Shown here in pieces: positions 22,870-31,639 of a stretch of 33,186 nucleotides of DNA. Origin of the DNA: Thermoanaerobaculia bacterium (GTDB taxonomy: Bacteria; Acidobacteriota; Thermoanaerobaculia; Multivoradales; Multivoraceae). A model generated the notes under the pieces. The model was not told the origin of the DNA and ran no database searches. It saw nothing but the letters and a program-made list of their open reading frames with translations. Location: positions 1 to 33,186 of the forward strand of contig JAJEHN010000030.1 of NCBI GenBank assembly GCA_022823665.1. Reading direction: 5' to 3'. A program made the position numbers and the translations under genes. Every line of letters starts with the position of its first letter. The stretch's first letter is position 1.

Positions 22870-24237
22870 GTGGCGCGGAAGAGCGACCTCCCCTTCGGCA
22901 GCGAGTTCTCGCCCTCCCAGATCGATCTTCGGCGTGTGCTGCAACTGGCCGAAGAGCACGGCGGCGACTGGCGTGCCTTCGAGGCGGCGGTGCGCGCCGC
23001 CTGGTTCGAGGACCATGACACCAGCGATTACAACCGGAGCAAACTGGCCAACAACACCAAGCTGGGGATGATCGCCTATGGCCTCATCGAACGGGACGCG
23101 CAGCTGACTGCGCTGGGCCGCGAGCTCCTGGCGCTCGCGGACGACCAAGACGCTCTGCAGGACCGCCTAGCCAGACACATCCTGCTCAATCTGCACGGAA
23201 TGACACTGGTGCGCTGCATTCAGGACATGGAGGCAGCTGGTGACCCGGTGAACCTCACGACGCTCCGGGAAGCCCTGGCGGAGAGGAGCGTCCACTACCC
23301 CCGAGGCGGCAAGCATCCCAGCATGATGCGGCTCTGGCTGGCCAAGGCCGGAGTGTTCGTGGGTAGCCGCTGGAGGGTCGATGAGGAACGGGTCGAGACG
23401 ATCCTGGGTCTGAACGTGGAGGAGTTCGGCGAACTCGGCGAGTTGACGCCACTGCAGCGCACCTTCCTGCGAACCTTGGCGAACACAGGCACCAAGGAGC
23501 CCCAGCCCGCCAACGAGATCGCCCGGCTGGCGACAGCAACGTACGGAGAGAAGTTCCCAGAGAAGAGCCTCCCGAAACTCGTCCTCCATGCCCTTGAGGG
23601 TGCCGGCTACATCGAAACAACCAAGACCACGGCCGGCCGCGGCGCGAAGCCCTTCCTCGTCGCGCCCACAGAGAAGCTCGCGACGGACGTAGTCGAGCCG
23701 CTGCTGAAGCAGCTCGAGTCGCAGACTGACCCGAAGCTCGTCGCACTTCTCCGGAGGCCCCTGCCCGACGTTCTGGTCGACCTCGACAGCCCCGATAAGC
23801 ATGTCGCAGGGCTGGCTCTTGAAGCCTTGGCGTTCAAGATCATGCGTCTGCTCGACATGGACTACGTCGCCACCCGCCTGCGCGGCGCGCAAACCGGTGG
23901 CGCCGAGGTGGATCTGATCTTCGAGAGCGCAAGGCTCGTCTTCACTCGCTGGCAGATCCAGTGCAAGAACACCGCGCGCGTATCGCTCGACGACGTGGCC
24001 AAGGAAGTCGGCCTGACCCACTTCCTGAAGAGCAACGCCGTCGTCGTCGTGACCACAGGTACAGTAGGTGCAGAGGCCCGCCGCTACGCGAACAAGATCA
24101 TGGCCGACTCCAACCTCGCCGTCGTAATGCTCGATGGCACCGACTTGGAGACCATCGCTGGGAGCCCTGCCCGAATCGTCCGCGTGTTCAACCGGGAAGC
24201 GCGACAAGCCATGAAGCTCAAGAAGCTGAAGATCTGA
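22870..24237 (+). CDS. Mrr-like restriction endonuclease
   Basis: I start at GTG 22870 (455 residues), with AGAGGG upstream. The open frame extends 77 codons further but overlaps the methyltransferase and has no domain features. The N-terminal half looks like helical winged-helix DNA-binding segments (KLGMIAYGLIERDAQLTALGRELLAL). The C-terminal third is a PD-(D/E)XK nuclease of the Mrr type: ALAFKIMRLLDMDYVATRLRG, then GGAEVDLIF (Glu346, Asp348) and the catalytic QCK (364-366). It is followed after 4 bases by an m4C-type methyltransferase, so the two form a likely restriction-modification pair. The recognition sequence is unknown. Confidence 0.8.
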   Translation: MARKSDLPFGSEFSPSQIDLRRVLQLAEEHGGDWRAFEAAVRAAWFEDHDTSDYNRSKLANNTKLGMIAYGLIERDAQLTALGRELLALADDQDALQDRLARHILLNLHGMTLVRCIQDMEAAGDPVNLTTLREALAERSVHYPRGGKHPSMMRLWLAKAGVFVGSRWRVDEERVETILGLNVEEFGELGELTPLQRTFLRTLANTGTKEPQPANEIARLATATYGEKFPEKSLPKLVLHALEGAGYIETTKTTAGRGAKPFLVAPTEKLATDVVEPLLKQLESQTDPKLVALLRRPLPDVLVDLDSPDKHVAGLALEALAFKIMRLLDMDYVATRLRGAQTGGAEVDLIFESARLVFTRWQIQCKNTARVSLDDVAKEVGLTHFLKSNAVVVVTTGTVGAEARRYANKIMADSNLAVVMLDGTDLETIAGSPARIVRVFNREARQAMKLKKLKI

Positions 24238-24241
24238 GGCA

Positions 24242-25369
24242 ATGGCAACAAAGAAACCATCCTCGACGTGGATGCACACCCGGCTCGGCCGCGTGTACAA
24301 CGCCGACAGCCTCGATGTGATGCGAGCCTCCAAACCGGGCTCGGTCCACCTGATCATGACCAGTCCGCCCTTTGCGCTTACCCGCAAGAAGGACTACGGC
24401 AACGAACAGGAGGACGCCTATCTCGAGTGGTTCCAGCCCTTCGCTAAGCAGTTCTACCGTATCCTGAGGGACGACGGCAGCCTCGTTATCGACCTAGGCG
24501 GCGCATGGAAGCCCGGTGCGCCCGTGCGCAGCCTCTACCACTTCAAGCTCCTCATTCTCCTCTGCGAAGAGTTCGGCTTTCACCTCGCCCAGGAGTTCTA
24601 CTGGTGGAACCCGTCCAAGCTGCCGACGCCGGCCGAGTGGGTCAACGTACGGCGAGTGCGAGTGAAGGACGCCGTCAATACTGTCTGGTGGCTCGCGAAG
24701 ACACCGTGGCCGCGGGCAAGTAACCGGCGAGTTCTTCAGCCCTACAGCGACAGCATGAAGGGGCTGTTGGCCACTGGCTATCGGGCAAAGCGCCGTCCCT
24801 CCGGCCACGACATCAGCCAGAACTTCGCCAGGGACAACGGAGCTGCGATACCGCCGAACCTGATTGCGCTACCGAACACGGAAAGTAATAGCTGGTATCT
24901 GCGCTACTGCAACGAGAATGGAATCAAGCCACATCCCGCACGGTTCCCTGCAACGCTGCCGGAGTACTTCCTCAGGATGCTCACGGACCCCGGCGATCTC
25001 GTGCTGGACCCGTTCGCTGGCAGCTGCGTGACCGGCGAGGTCGCCGAGCGTCTTGAGCGTCGCTGGGTCTGCGTAGAACGCGAGGAGGATTATCTCCGCG
25101 GGGCAAGGGGTAGATTCACGCCTCCCTCCACCTCCCGAACCGCCGGAGGCCCGAAACCGAAGCGACGCGAGGACGGTTACTACCGGATTCCCCATCCCGG
25201 TCTACTCTGGAACGACGGAAAGCCATCACCACTCCCCGCTGACGGCGGCCGCCAACGGCCAGAGGCGGAGCCTCGGCCGGAGGAACGACGCCCTATCCGC
25301 CAACACTTACGCAAACGCCAACTCTCTCTTGATGAGCCAACGACTTCCAGCGGAGCCGAGCCAACCTAA
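24242..25369 (+). CDS. Site-specific DNA methyltransferase, probable m4C type (class beta)
   Basis: In this 375-residue protein the catalytic motif IV precedes the SAM motif. TSPPF is at 40-44 and LDPFAGSCVTGEVAERL at about 255-271, the permuted order of beta-class enzymes. S-P-P-F points to cytosine-N4 methylation. In between lies YWWNPSKLPTPAEWVNVRRVRVKDAVNTVWWLAKT, typical of this family. After the domain there is a Pro/Arg-rich tail of about 85 residues of no known function. GAGG precedes the ATG, which lies 4 bases after the endonuclease stop, so the two are co-translated. Confidence 0.9.
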   Translation: MATKKPSSTWMHTRLGRVYNADSLDVMRASKPGSVHLIMTSPPFALTRKKDYGNEQEDAYLEWFQPFAKQFYRILRDDGSLVIDLGGAWKPGAPVRSLYHFKLLILLCEEFGFHLAQEFYWWNPSKLPTPAEWVNVRRVRVKDAVNTVWWLAKTPWPRASNRRVLQPYSDSMKGLLATGYRAKRRPSGHDISQNFARDNGAAIPPNLIALPNTESNSWYLRYCNENGIKPHPARFPATLPEYFLRMLTDPGDLVLDPFAGSCVTGEVAERLERRWVCVEREEDYLRGARGRFTPPSTSRTAGGPKPKRREDGYYRIPHPGLLWNDGKPSPLPADGGRQRPEAEPRPEERRPIRQHLRKRQLSLDEPTTSSGAEPT

Positions 25370-25664
25370 CGTGGTGGCACGACCTGCGATCGGTGCCGCA
25401 ACGCCCTCTCGCTCAGTTCGGCGGTCCCAGCCTCTACTTCGATCGTTCTCGTTGGAACCAGGGGTCTGAAGAGTCGAGAAGCCCCAAGATTGCGTGGGAA
25501 CACCCGACGCGGATCCGGTCACAAACAGAGCAGTCGCAATAGTTCGTTCGGTCCAAGAGCCGTCTCCGCGCTGGTTGGCCTAACTCGTGTTCTCAGCCCC
25601 AGCTTATCTAACTGATCCGGCTACTCCGGCCACTTCATCTGGTTCGCGCCCCCCACCTCTCGTC
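25370..25664. other. Convergent spacer in the accessory island
   Basis: These 295 bases lie between the methyltransferase stop and the convergent pentapeptide-repeat gene. The sequence is less GC-rich than the flanking core genes. I see no gene, tRNA, clear hairpin or repeat. Short frames on either strand lack ribosome binding sites. Confidence 0.5.
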
Positions 25665-27200
25665 TCACCAGGGTCCTAAACTCCGGAGACTTCTGACAGG
25701 TCTTCCTCTCGAGAACTCAGTATCTCTCGCTCCAGAAACTCTCGCACCCAACAAGTCCACGCGCGACAGGTCCGCTCCCGACACGTTCGCTCCGTTCAGG
25801 TCCGCACCCCGAAGATCCACATCTGACATGTCAACGCCCGACAGATTCGCGTCCCTCAGGTCCGCGAGAGAAAGATCCGCACCCGACAGCCACGTGTTTG
25901 CAAGGTCCAATCCTCTCAAGACCGCACCCGACAGTCTCGCCCCCGATAAGTCCGCTCCATTCAAGACCGCACCCAGCAACAGCCCATGCGACAAGTCCGC
26001 ACCGGAAAGATCGGCTCCCCGAAGCTCCGCGTCGCGAAGGTTCGCACGGGACAAGTTTGCGCCCGACAGAACCGCATCCCGAAGTCTCCCAGCCGACACG
26101 TCCGCCTCCAAGAGCCGTGTACCAACCAAGCGCACACCCCTCAGGTTCGAACCCGACAAGTCCGCCCCAGTCAGGTCCAGCCCACTTAGGTCCACGCCTC
26201 GGAGATCGGCACCAGATAGCTTCATGCCAACTAGGTCTATGGACGGAAGAGTCGCACCCCTGAGGTCCGCGCCCGTCAGATCGGCACCTGACAACACTGT
26301 GTCCACCAAGTGCACACGCCTCAGGTTCGAACCCGACAAGTCCGCTCCAGACAGGTCCCGGCCACTCAAGTCCACACCCCGAAGGTCGGCACCAGATAGC
26401 TTCATGCCAACTAGGTCTGTGCGGGGAAGAGTCGCATCTCTGAGGTCGGCGCCCGTCAGGTCGGCATCCGACAACACCGTTTCCTCTAGTGGAACACCCC
26501 TCAAATCCGAGTACGACAAGTCCGTGCCGGAAAGATCCGCGCCAGCCAAGTCGGCACCCCGGAGGTCTGCGTTCGAGAGAACCACATCTCCCAAGGCGAA
26601 TCCCCGGAGATTCGCTCCCCTGAAGTCGACATGGGCCTGAACCTCTCCGCCCGTCACAAGACCAACGCGCCCCAGCTCCCCAATCGCCTCAATCGCAGCG
26701 GCCAAGTCCAACCGGTGACTAAACCGACCGTCTGAGATCGCTCCTGCCTGCGTCGGAGGCGTTTCCTCTTCGCTAGGCGGTGGTTTCCGCACGAACACAT
26801 TCAGCAGACGGATCGTATGGTCGTAGTACTTCTCGGGGTGATCCTTAGCCAGCAAGTGCAACGCGTAGACCCCACCTAGGCGCACGGTTTCCGCACGACT
26901 ACCCAGCATGTCTGCCCCCTTTTGATAACGCTCGTTCAAGAGGCCACGTTCAGCGATGTCAGCTTGACGCGCCGCCACCGTACTCCGCCAGAGCGTCAGT
27001 GGGAGCGCGACCACGGCGGCCAAGGATAGGAGGACGTTTCGTAGCGTCGTGCTTGCAGACTCCTGGCTCGAACTCCCTGGCTCCTTCCCCGAAAGCCAGT
27101 CCCAATACGTAATCGACAGGAAGACGACCAGTACGAGCCCAGCAAGAGCCGCGGTCCACACCGCCAGCCAGTACAGTCTCCGAACCGCTCTAGCTTCCAC
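25665..27200 (-). CDS. Membrane-anchored pentapeptide-repeat protein
   Basis: The 511-residue protein starts at GTG 27200 with GGAGG close upstream. Two transmembrane helices lie at about 9-31 and 54-72. A conserved juxtamembrane domain follows (WRSTVAARQADIAERGLLNERYQKGADMLGS, then VRLGGVYALHLLAKD). From about 190 to 490 the chain is pentapeptide repeats of A(D/N)LxG form, which should fold into a four-sided beta-helix of about 15 coils. An exact 60-residue internal duplication is present. Such proteins mimic DNA or bind other proteins in some cases; no function is assigned here. It lies 129 bp downstream of, and co-directional with, the OLD nuclease gene. Confidence 0.87.
   Translation of the reverse strand: MEARAVRRLYWLAVWTAALAGLVLVVFLSITYWDWLSGKEPGSSSQESASTTLRNVLLSLAAVVALPLTLWRSTVAARQADIAERGLLNERYQKGADMLGSRAETVRLGGVYALHLLAKDHPEKYYDHTIRLLNVFVRKPPPSEEETPPTQAGAISDGRFSHRLDLAAAIEAIGELGRVGLVTGGEVQAHVDFRGANLRGFALGDVVLSNADLRGADLAGADLSGTDLSYSDLRGVPLEETVLSDADLTGADLRDATLPRTDLVGMKLSGADLRGVDLSGRDLSGADLSGSNLRRVHLVDTVLSGADLTGADLRGATLPSIDLVGMKLSGADLRGVDLSGLDLTGADLSGSNLRGVRLVGTRLLEADVSAGRLRDAVLSGANLSRANLRDAELRGADLSGADLSHGLLLGAVLNGADLSGARLSGAVLRGLDLANTWLSGADLSLADLRDANLSGVDMSDVDLRGADLNGANVSGADLSRVDLLGARVSGARDTEFSRGRPVRSLRSLGPW
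26121..26480 (-). repeat. Tandem 180-bp duplication within the pentapeptide-repeat gene
   Basis: Bases 26121-26300 and 26301-26480 align without gaps at a 180-base offset. They share long identical runs, such as ACCAGATAGCTTCATGCC ending a few bases past 26220 and 26400. The unit is 60 codons, or 12 pentapeptides, equal to three full turns of the predicted beta-helix. It indicates recent growth by duplication. Confidence 0.85.
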
Positions 27201-27329
27201 CCGTCCTCCATCTGGCGTCTTCTACCGGGAGCCAACCGTACGCCTTCAAGCGGATGACGTCGGCGAGGCTCGGGCTCGTGGCAGCGCCAATCAGATTCCT
27301 GGGCCGGTCCTTCACGGCCCGTCTTTGCC

Positions 27330-29429
27330 TCATCGGCCGCCATCTAAGCCGGCGAAACGCCGTGCCAGTTCCTTGAAGAGGGCCTCCGCCCGGTCCAGCA
27401 CATCGCCCGGGATGTCCTCGGGATCCACGGTCGACCAATCCACGACAATCCGGCGCGCCACCTCCGCCTTCCAGCCAAACCGCAGCTCGGCGCCGTACCT
27501 CTCCGCCGCGCTCTTGATCTGGTCCACCAAGCTGCCCTTCCTGCGATCACTTTGGTTCAGCGCGACCTTACTCTTGACCAACTCCTTCACGACCGGAAAG
27601 ATCGTCGCCTCGCCGATCACGTCCTCCGTCTCGCACTCCACTTCGCCGAGCACGTCGCTGAGCATCAAGACAGCCTTCTCATGGCCTGCATAGAGTTCCT
27701 TCATCAGCGCGTCGCGGCGCGCTCGCCCGGCGTCGTCGCCGTCCAAGAGCACCACCGGCCGCACCTCCTGGCCTAGAAAAAGTGACGCTATGTGCCCGAC
27801 CAGCTTCGTACCGCCACAAGGCGTGATGTAGACATCGTCCGGCAAGCCTTGCCGACCGAGCGCATGGCAATGCAGGTTCAGCGCGTGCAGGTATAGATAA
27901 TCCGACATACCCTCCACGAGCACGTTCTTCTTGTGCTGGAAGAGCCCTCGCACCATCGCGTAGCCGGCCGCCGCCTGGAGCGGAAAGATCGTCTCGCGGT
28001 CCTTCGGCCACCCATCCACGCTGATTCGCGAGTGACCGGTGTCGTCCTCCGTCACCGGACGAACACGGTGGATGCGCTCACCATCGATGAGGAACGGGGA
28101 ATGGGTCGTATAGACCAGCGGGTTGCTCTCGGACAGCGTCTCGAAGAAGCCCATCAATTCTTGCTGCGCCGTTGGGTGCAGATGCAGCCCAGGCTCGTCA
28201 AGCAACAGGATCGCGTCTTTGTGTCCCTCGCCGGACTCGACCAGAAAGACCAAATAGAACGAGAAGAACCACTGAAACCCCTTGCTGCGGCTCTCCAACT
28301 CGATATCCACATCCGGTCGCCGGTCGTCCGATATCCAGATTCTGAAGTAGGGGCCGTCGGCCTGATACCTAATCTTGTGCCGTCTCTGGCCAAACCACTC
28401 GCTGAACTTCCGCGAGATATCGATTGACGCCGAGTTCAGCTTGACGTTCCTCAACTCTTTGCGCTGCTGATCGCGGGCGATCATCTCTCCCGTAACGGGC
28501 TGCGAATCGACTCTCGCTTCATTGACCTCCTCGCGACCCAAATCCGAGATTTCCTTCGCGGGAAGCCCTACATGCTTGAACATCGCATTGATCGTCCGAA
28601 CCGGCGGGGCTTCCGGTTGCGACGCGAGATCTTCAAGGAACCGTGGCAAGTACACGGCACTGTTGAGAATGCCGTAGTTCTCGAAGTAGATGAAGACAGG
28701 GAGCTCGGCCTCGACGGCCTGGTCAAGCTGCTGCGGTAGCGGCACCCCCTTGGCGTCATCTCGCAGTTCATCGACAGCCTGTTGAAGAGCCTCGACCAAG
28801 TCGGCCGACTCCGGTCGCGAATGCGTGTTTGACTCATTGCGCACGCGCTCCAACAGGTCCACGCCCTTCTCAGAACGCAGGTCCTGAAGTTCTCCGACCG
28901 CCTCCTTGTGCCCGTCTGCCCAGTGCGCCAACTGAGATCTCAGCGCCTGTATCTCCGACTCTTGATGCGGCTCTAAAGGAGAGAGTCGGCGCGCGCCTCC
29001 CGCGAACGCATCGAGAGCCTCTACTAAGACACCAGGGTCTACAGAATCTTCTGGCAGCTCCTTGTCGTACTCGTACTCCAGGCTGCCATCGTAGTAGCGA
29101 GTCAGGACCGCCTTCTGCGGTATCCCGGCACCGCCAAGGCGCTCATTCAGTTCCTTACGGAAGTCTGCCGAGAGATCGAATTCAACCCTGCATACTGGCC
29201 ACTCTCCACCACCGCGAAACTCGGCCGTGAAACGGTCGCGCGGGAACTCCCGCTGCGGATTATACGGTTCTTCCGTCGCCGGGTTGAACTTGTGCAGGGC
29301 CTTAAGCAACGCGGTCTTCCCTGCCTCGTTGCGACCGACGAAGGCTGTTACCCGTTCAAGGGGAATCCAACCGCTGTCGTCTATGTTGCGGTAGTTCAGC
29401 ACCCGAAACCGCTTCGCCGTCAGCATCAT
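27330..29429 (-). CDS. OLD-family ATPase with TOPRIM nuclease domain
   Basis: I start at ATG 29429 (699 residues); upstream in-frame codons overlap a small ORF. An SMC/ABC-like ATPase begins at the N-terminus (RFRVLNYRNIDDSGWIPLERVTAFVGRNEAGKT; Walker A 32-39). A long helical insertion follows, then a signature-like ELESRSKGFQWFFSFYLVF, Walker B ILLLDEPGLHLHP (about 408-420) and YTTHSPFLID. The C-terminal TOPRIM domain has VLVEGMSDYLYLH (about 505) and VVLLDGDDAG (about 558) with the metal-binding acidic residues. Gabija GajA has this layout, but no UvrD-like GajB gene is present, so it is a stand-alone (class 1) OLD protein. It probably cuts or nicks foreign DNA. Confidence 0.9.
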   Translation of the reverse strand: MMLTAKRFRVLNYRNIDDSGWIPLERVTAFVGRNEAGKTALLKALHKFNPATEEPYNPQREFPRDRFTAEFRGGGEWPVCRVEFDLSADFRKELNERLGGAGIPQKAVLTRYYDGSLEYEYDKELPEDSVDPGVLVEALDAFAGGARRLSPLEPHQESEIQALRSQLAHWADGHKEAVGELQDLRSEKGVDLLERVRNESNTHSRPESADLVEALQQAVDELRDDAKGVPLPQQLDQAVEAELPVFIYFENYGILNSAVYLPRFLEDLASQPEAPPVRTINAMFKHVGLPAKEISDLGREEVNEARVDSQPVTGEMIARDQQRKELRNVKLNSASIDISRKFSEWFGQRRHKIRYQADGPYFRIWISDDRRPDVDIELESRSKGFQWFFSFYLVFLVESGEGHKDAILLLDEPGLHLHPTAQQELMGFFETLSESNPLVYTTHSPFLIDGERIHRVRPVTEDDTGHSRISVDGWPKDRETIFPLQAAAGYAMVRGLFQHKKNVLVEGMSDYLYLHALNLHCHALGRQGLPDDVYITPCGGTKLVGHIASLFLGQEVRPVVLLDGDDAGRARRDALMKELYAGHEKAVLMLSDVLGEVECETEDVIGEATIFPVVKELVKSKVALNQSDRRKGSLVDQIKSAAERYGAELRFGWKAEVARRIVVDWSTVDPEDIPGDVLDRAEALFKELARRFAGLDGGR

Positions 29430-29656
29430 GAGATCGCAGCAGCCAGCCCGTGGTTCGGCACCGACGTGCCGGGCCATTGAGAGTAGCGCTGGTTCAGGTG
29501 AATGCATACGCCTCGGCGGATACGCATGCGCGCATCGGAGCGGGCCGAGCGACAGTACGTCAGGCCCGGCACTGAGCCTGCTAGGCAAAGTGGGCCCACG
29601 CCCCAGATCTGCAGCGGTGTCTTTGGCTGCTTCAGGTGCTCCGTCAGGCTACTCAT
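29426..29656 (-). CDS. Small unknown protein coupled to the OLD nuclease
   Basis: The 76-codon frame has a good ribosome binding site (AAGAGGTGAAG, about 7 bases before ATG 29656). Its TGA overlaps the OLD start codon as ATGA, the usual sign of translational coupling. Read codon by codon, most third positions are G or C, as in real genes of this genome. The protein begins MSSLTEHLKQPKTPLQIWG. It has a short hydrophobic patch (about 15-33) and a basic, cysteine-containing second half. I recognise no family. It may be a partner or leader peptide of the OLD system, or only a leader ORF. Confidence 0.5.
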   Translation of the reverse strand: MSSLTEHLKQPKTPLQIWGVGPLCLAGSVPGLTYCRSARSDARMRIRRGVCIHLNQRYSQWPGTSVPNHGLAAAIS

Positions 29657-29922
29657 GGTACTTCACCTCTTCCCTTCGGCGTTGCGAATCGGCGACCGAA
29701 TATAGCGTGCTCCTAAGTGCTGCGGAACCCGCCGAAGAGTTGGTTGGTCCGCCTGGCAACGGGACCGCCGTCTGACAGTCGGTGCTGCACCTTGATCCTC
29801 CGCCAATAGCTGAGGCCGCAGGGGACTTCCGCGGAGCCCGGAAGAAGTGCACTACGACAGCCACGGACGGTTGAGGGTGACCCGCCTTGTGCAGGCGCTG
29901 CCGTTTCCCCATCTGCGCACGC
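29657..29922 (-). promoter_or_regulatory. Upstream region of the OLD operon, right edge of the island
   Basis: These 266 bases separate the OLD operon from the stop of the thiamine-diphosphate enzyme gene on the same strand. The middle is less GC-rich (GCGACCGAATATAGCG, about 29692-29707) and may hold the OLD promoter. An 87-codon minus-strand frame (29649-29912) spans it but has no recognisable features. I found no attachment site or repeat matching the left island edge. Confidence 0.4.
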
Positions 29923-31563
29923 TCAATAGCTGGAGATCCCGATCTCCTTCTCGGTGATGAACTCCAGCAGGGCCGGCGTCCCCGACTCGGTCGCCTCGAT
30001 GCCGCGGCGGATCGCCGGGACGATCTCGGCGGGGTCGGTGACCCGCTCGCCGTAGCCGCCGAAGGCCTTCGCCATGTCGGCGTAGTGGCCGGAGATGTCC
30101 GTGCTGCGGTACTTCTCGGTCGCCACCTGCATGATGGGCAGTTCGATCGCCATCGAGAAGTTGTTCATCAGGATCGAGAGGATCGGCAGGCGCTCGCGCA
30201 CCGCCGTCTCGAAGTCCATGCCGGTGAAGCCGATCGCGGCGTCGCCCCAGACGTTGATGCAGAGCTTGTCGGGCTGGGCGAGCTTGGCGCCCATCGCGAG
30301 ACCCAGGCCGTAGCCGAGTTGGGTCGTCTTGCCCCAGCCGATGTAGGAGAGCGGCGTCGTGCTGCGCCAGAAGGGGGAGATCTGGTCGCGCGGCGAACCG
30401 GCGTCGTGGGTGATGATCACGTTGTCGCGGTCGACCGTGTGCATCAGGTCCCAGAGCACGCGGTAGGGCGAGAGCGGCGTCCCCTCGGAGGTCAGCTTCG
30501 GCATCCACTCGTCGAGCCAGCCGGAGCGGATCCGCTCGATCTCTGCCGGCACGGAGACGGCCCGAGCCGCCGCGTGGGGCAGCGACCGGCCTTCCAGTTC
30601 CGCGATCAGGGCGGCCAGCGTCAGCTTCGCGTCGCCGGCGACCGCGCAGTCGGCGGCGACGTTCTTGTTCAGGTCGACCGGATCGAGCGTCGCGTGGAGG
30701 TACTTCGCCTGCGGGTACTTGCCGAAGTAGAGGCCGAAGGCGGTCGTCGTGAAGCTGCAGCCGATGCCGAAGATCACGTCGGCGGCGCCCAGGAACTCGT
30801 GGACCGTCTTCGGCACGGCGCGGCCGCCCGAACCGAGCGACAGGGGATGGTCCTCGTTGAAGGCGCTCTTGCCGCCGAGGCTGGTCGTCACCGGCGCGTT
30901 CAGGAGTTCAGCCAGGCGCCGCAGCTCGTCCCAGGCCTCGGCGTAGTGGATGCCCTGGCCAGCGTAGATGACAGGCCGCTCGGCCGACGCCAGCATCTCC
31001 GCCGCCTCGCACACCAGGTCGGGGTCGGGGCCGACGCGCACCCTGCCGTTGGGCCGGGGGCCCAGGTCGTCCGGCACGTCCTCGCCGAAGACGTCGGCCG
31101 GCACCTCGACCATCACCGGACCGGGACTCCCCGAACGCAACTGGCTGAAGGCGCGGCGCATCACCTCGGGCAGCGCCTTGCCCATGCTGAGCGGCTCGCA
31201 CCACTTCGTCACGTGCTGGAAGTTGGCGACGGCGTTGAAGTTCGGCGCCACGTGCATGGCCCGGCGGCTGTATCCCATCGGCATGACGAGGATGGGCGCC
31301 GACTCGCCGTAGGCCTGGGCCACGCCGCCGAAGGCGTTCTCGGTTCCCGGCCCGCTCTGCATCGTGAACACGCCGAGCTGCCGGCCTGAGCTCAGCCGGC
31401 TGACGGCGTCGGCCATGTGCAGGCCGATCCGCTCCTGGCGGACGATCACGGTGCGGATGTCCGCCACCGCCGCGGCCTCGATGATCGGGTTGACCGGGTA
31501 GGCGAGGATGAACTCCACGCCCTCCCGCTTGAGGTACTCGGCGACGCCCTGGGCTACCTTCAC
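29923..31563 (-). CDS. Thiamine-diphosphate-dependent enzyme (acetolactate synthase-like)
   Basis: The 546-residue protein has the three-domain layout of this superfamily. The N-terminal pyrimidine domain carries the cofactor-activating glutamate in RQERIG (Glu44) and TMQSGPGTENAFGG. A central Rossmann-like domain follows (about 190-320, ERPVIYAGQGIHYAEAWDEL). The C-terminal PP domain has GWGKTTQLGYGLGLAMGAKLA and the metal-binding motif GDAAIGFTGMDFETAVRERLPILSILMNN. The motif begins GDA where GDG is usual. It could be a decarboxylase or carboligase acting on a 2-oxo acid; neither substrate nor a small subunit is evident. GTG 31563 has CAGGAG upstream. It is divergent from the hydrolase gene. 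Confidence 0.88.
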   Translation of the reverse strand: MKVAQGVAEYLKREGVEFILAYPVNPIIEAAAVADIRTVIVRQERIGLHMADAVSRLSSGRQLGVFTMQSGPGTENAFGGVAQAYGESAPILVMPMGYSRRAMHVAPNFNAVANFQHVTKWCEPLSMGKALPEVMRRAFSQLRSGSPGPVMVEVPADVFGEDVPDDLGPRPNGRVRVGPDPDLVCEAAEMLASAERPVIYAGQGIHYAEAWDELRRLAELLNAPVTTSLGGKSAFNEDHPLSLGSGGRAVPKTVHEFLGAADVIFGIGCSFTTTAFGLYFGKYPQAKYLHATLDPVDLNKNVAADCAVAGDAKLTLAALIAELEGRSLPHAAARAVSVPAEIERIRSGWLDEWMPKLTSEGTPLSPYRVLWDLMHTVDRDNVIITHDAGSPRDQISPFWRSTTPLSYIGWGKTTQLGYGLGLAMGAKLAQPDKLCINVWGDAAIGFTGMDFETAVRERLPILSILMNNFSMAIELPIMQVATEKYRSTDISGHYADMAKAFGGYGERVTDPAEIVPAIRRGIEATESGTPALLEFITEKEIGISSY

Positions 31564-31639
31564 GCTGGAACTCCTGTTGTCAACGGGCGGCTACGATACC
31601 CGGAACCTGCAACGTTCCAGAACTGAGAGGCTCCGCCAA

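Noticed and set aside
26145..26160. GGTTCGAACCC, like a tRNA T-loop (again at 26325)
   Set aside because: It encodes Leu-Ser-Gly-Ser-Asn-Leu on the minus strand of the pentapeptide gene and has no cloverleaf around it.
26121..26480. Regular repeats resembling a CRISPR array or direct-repeat element
   Set aside because: Periodicity is 15 bases within an open frame giving A(D/N)LxG pentapeptides; there are no unique spacers and no cas genes.
27330..29429. Gabija system
   Set aside because: The OLD/GajA-like protein is present, but no UvrD-like helicase (GajB) gene lies on either side.
29649..29912. 87-codon minus-strand frame upstream of the small OLD-coupled ORF
   Set aside because: No ribosome binding site or recognisable sequence features; it more likely spans the promoter region.
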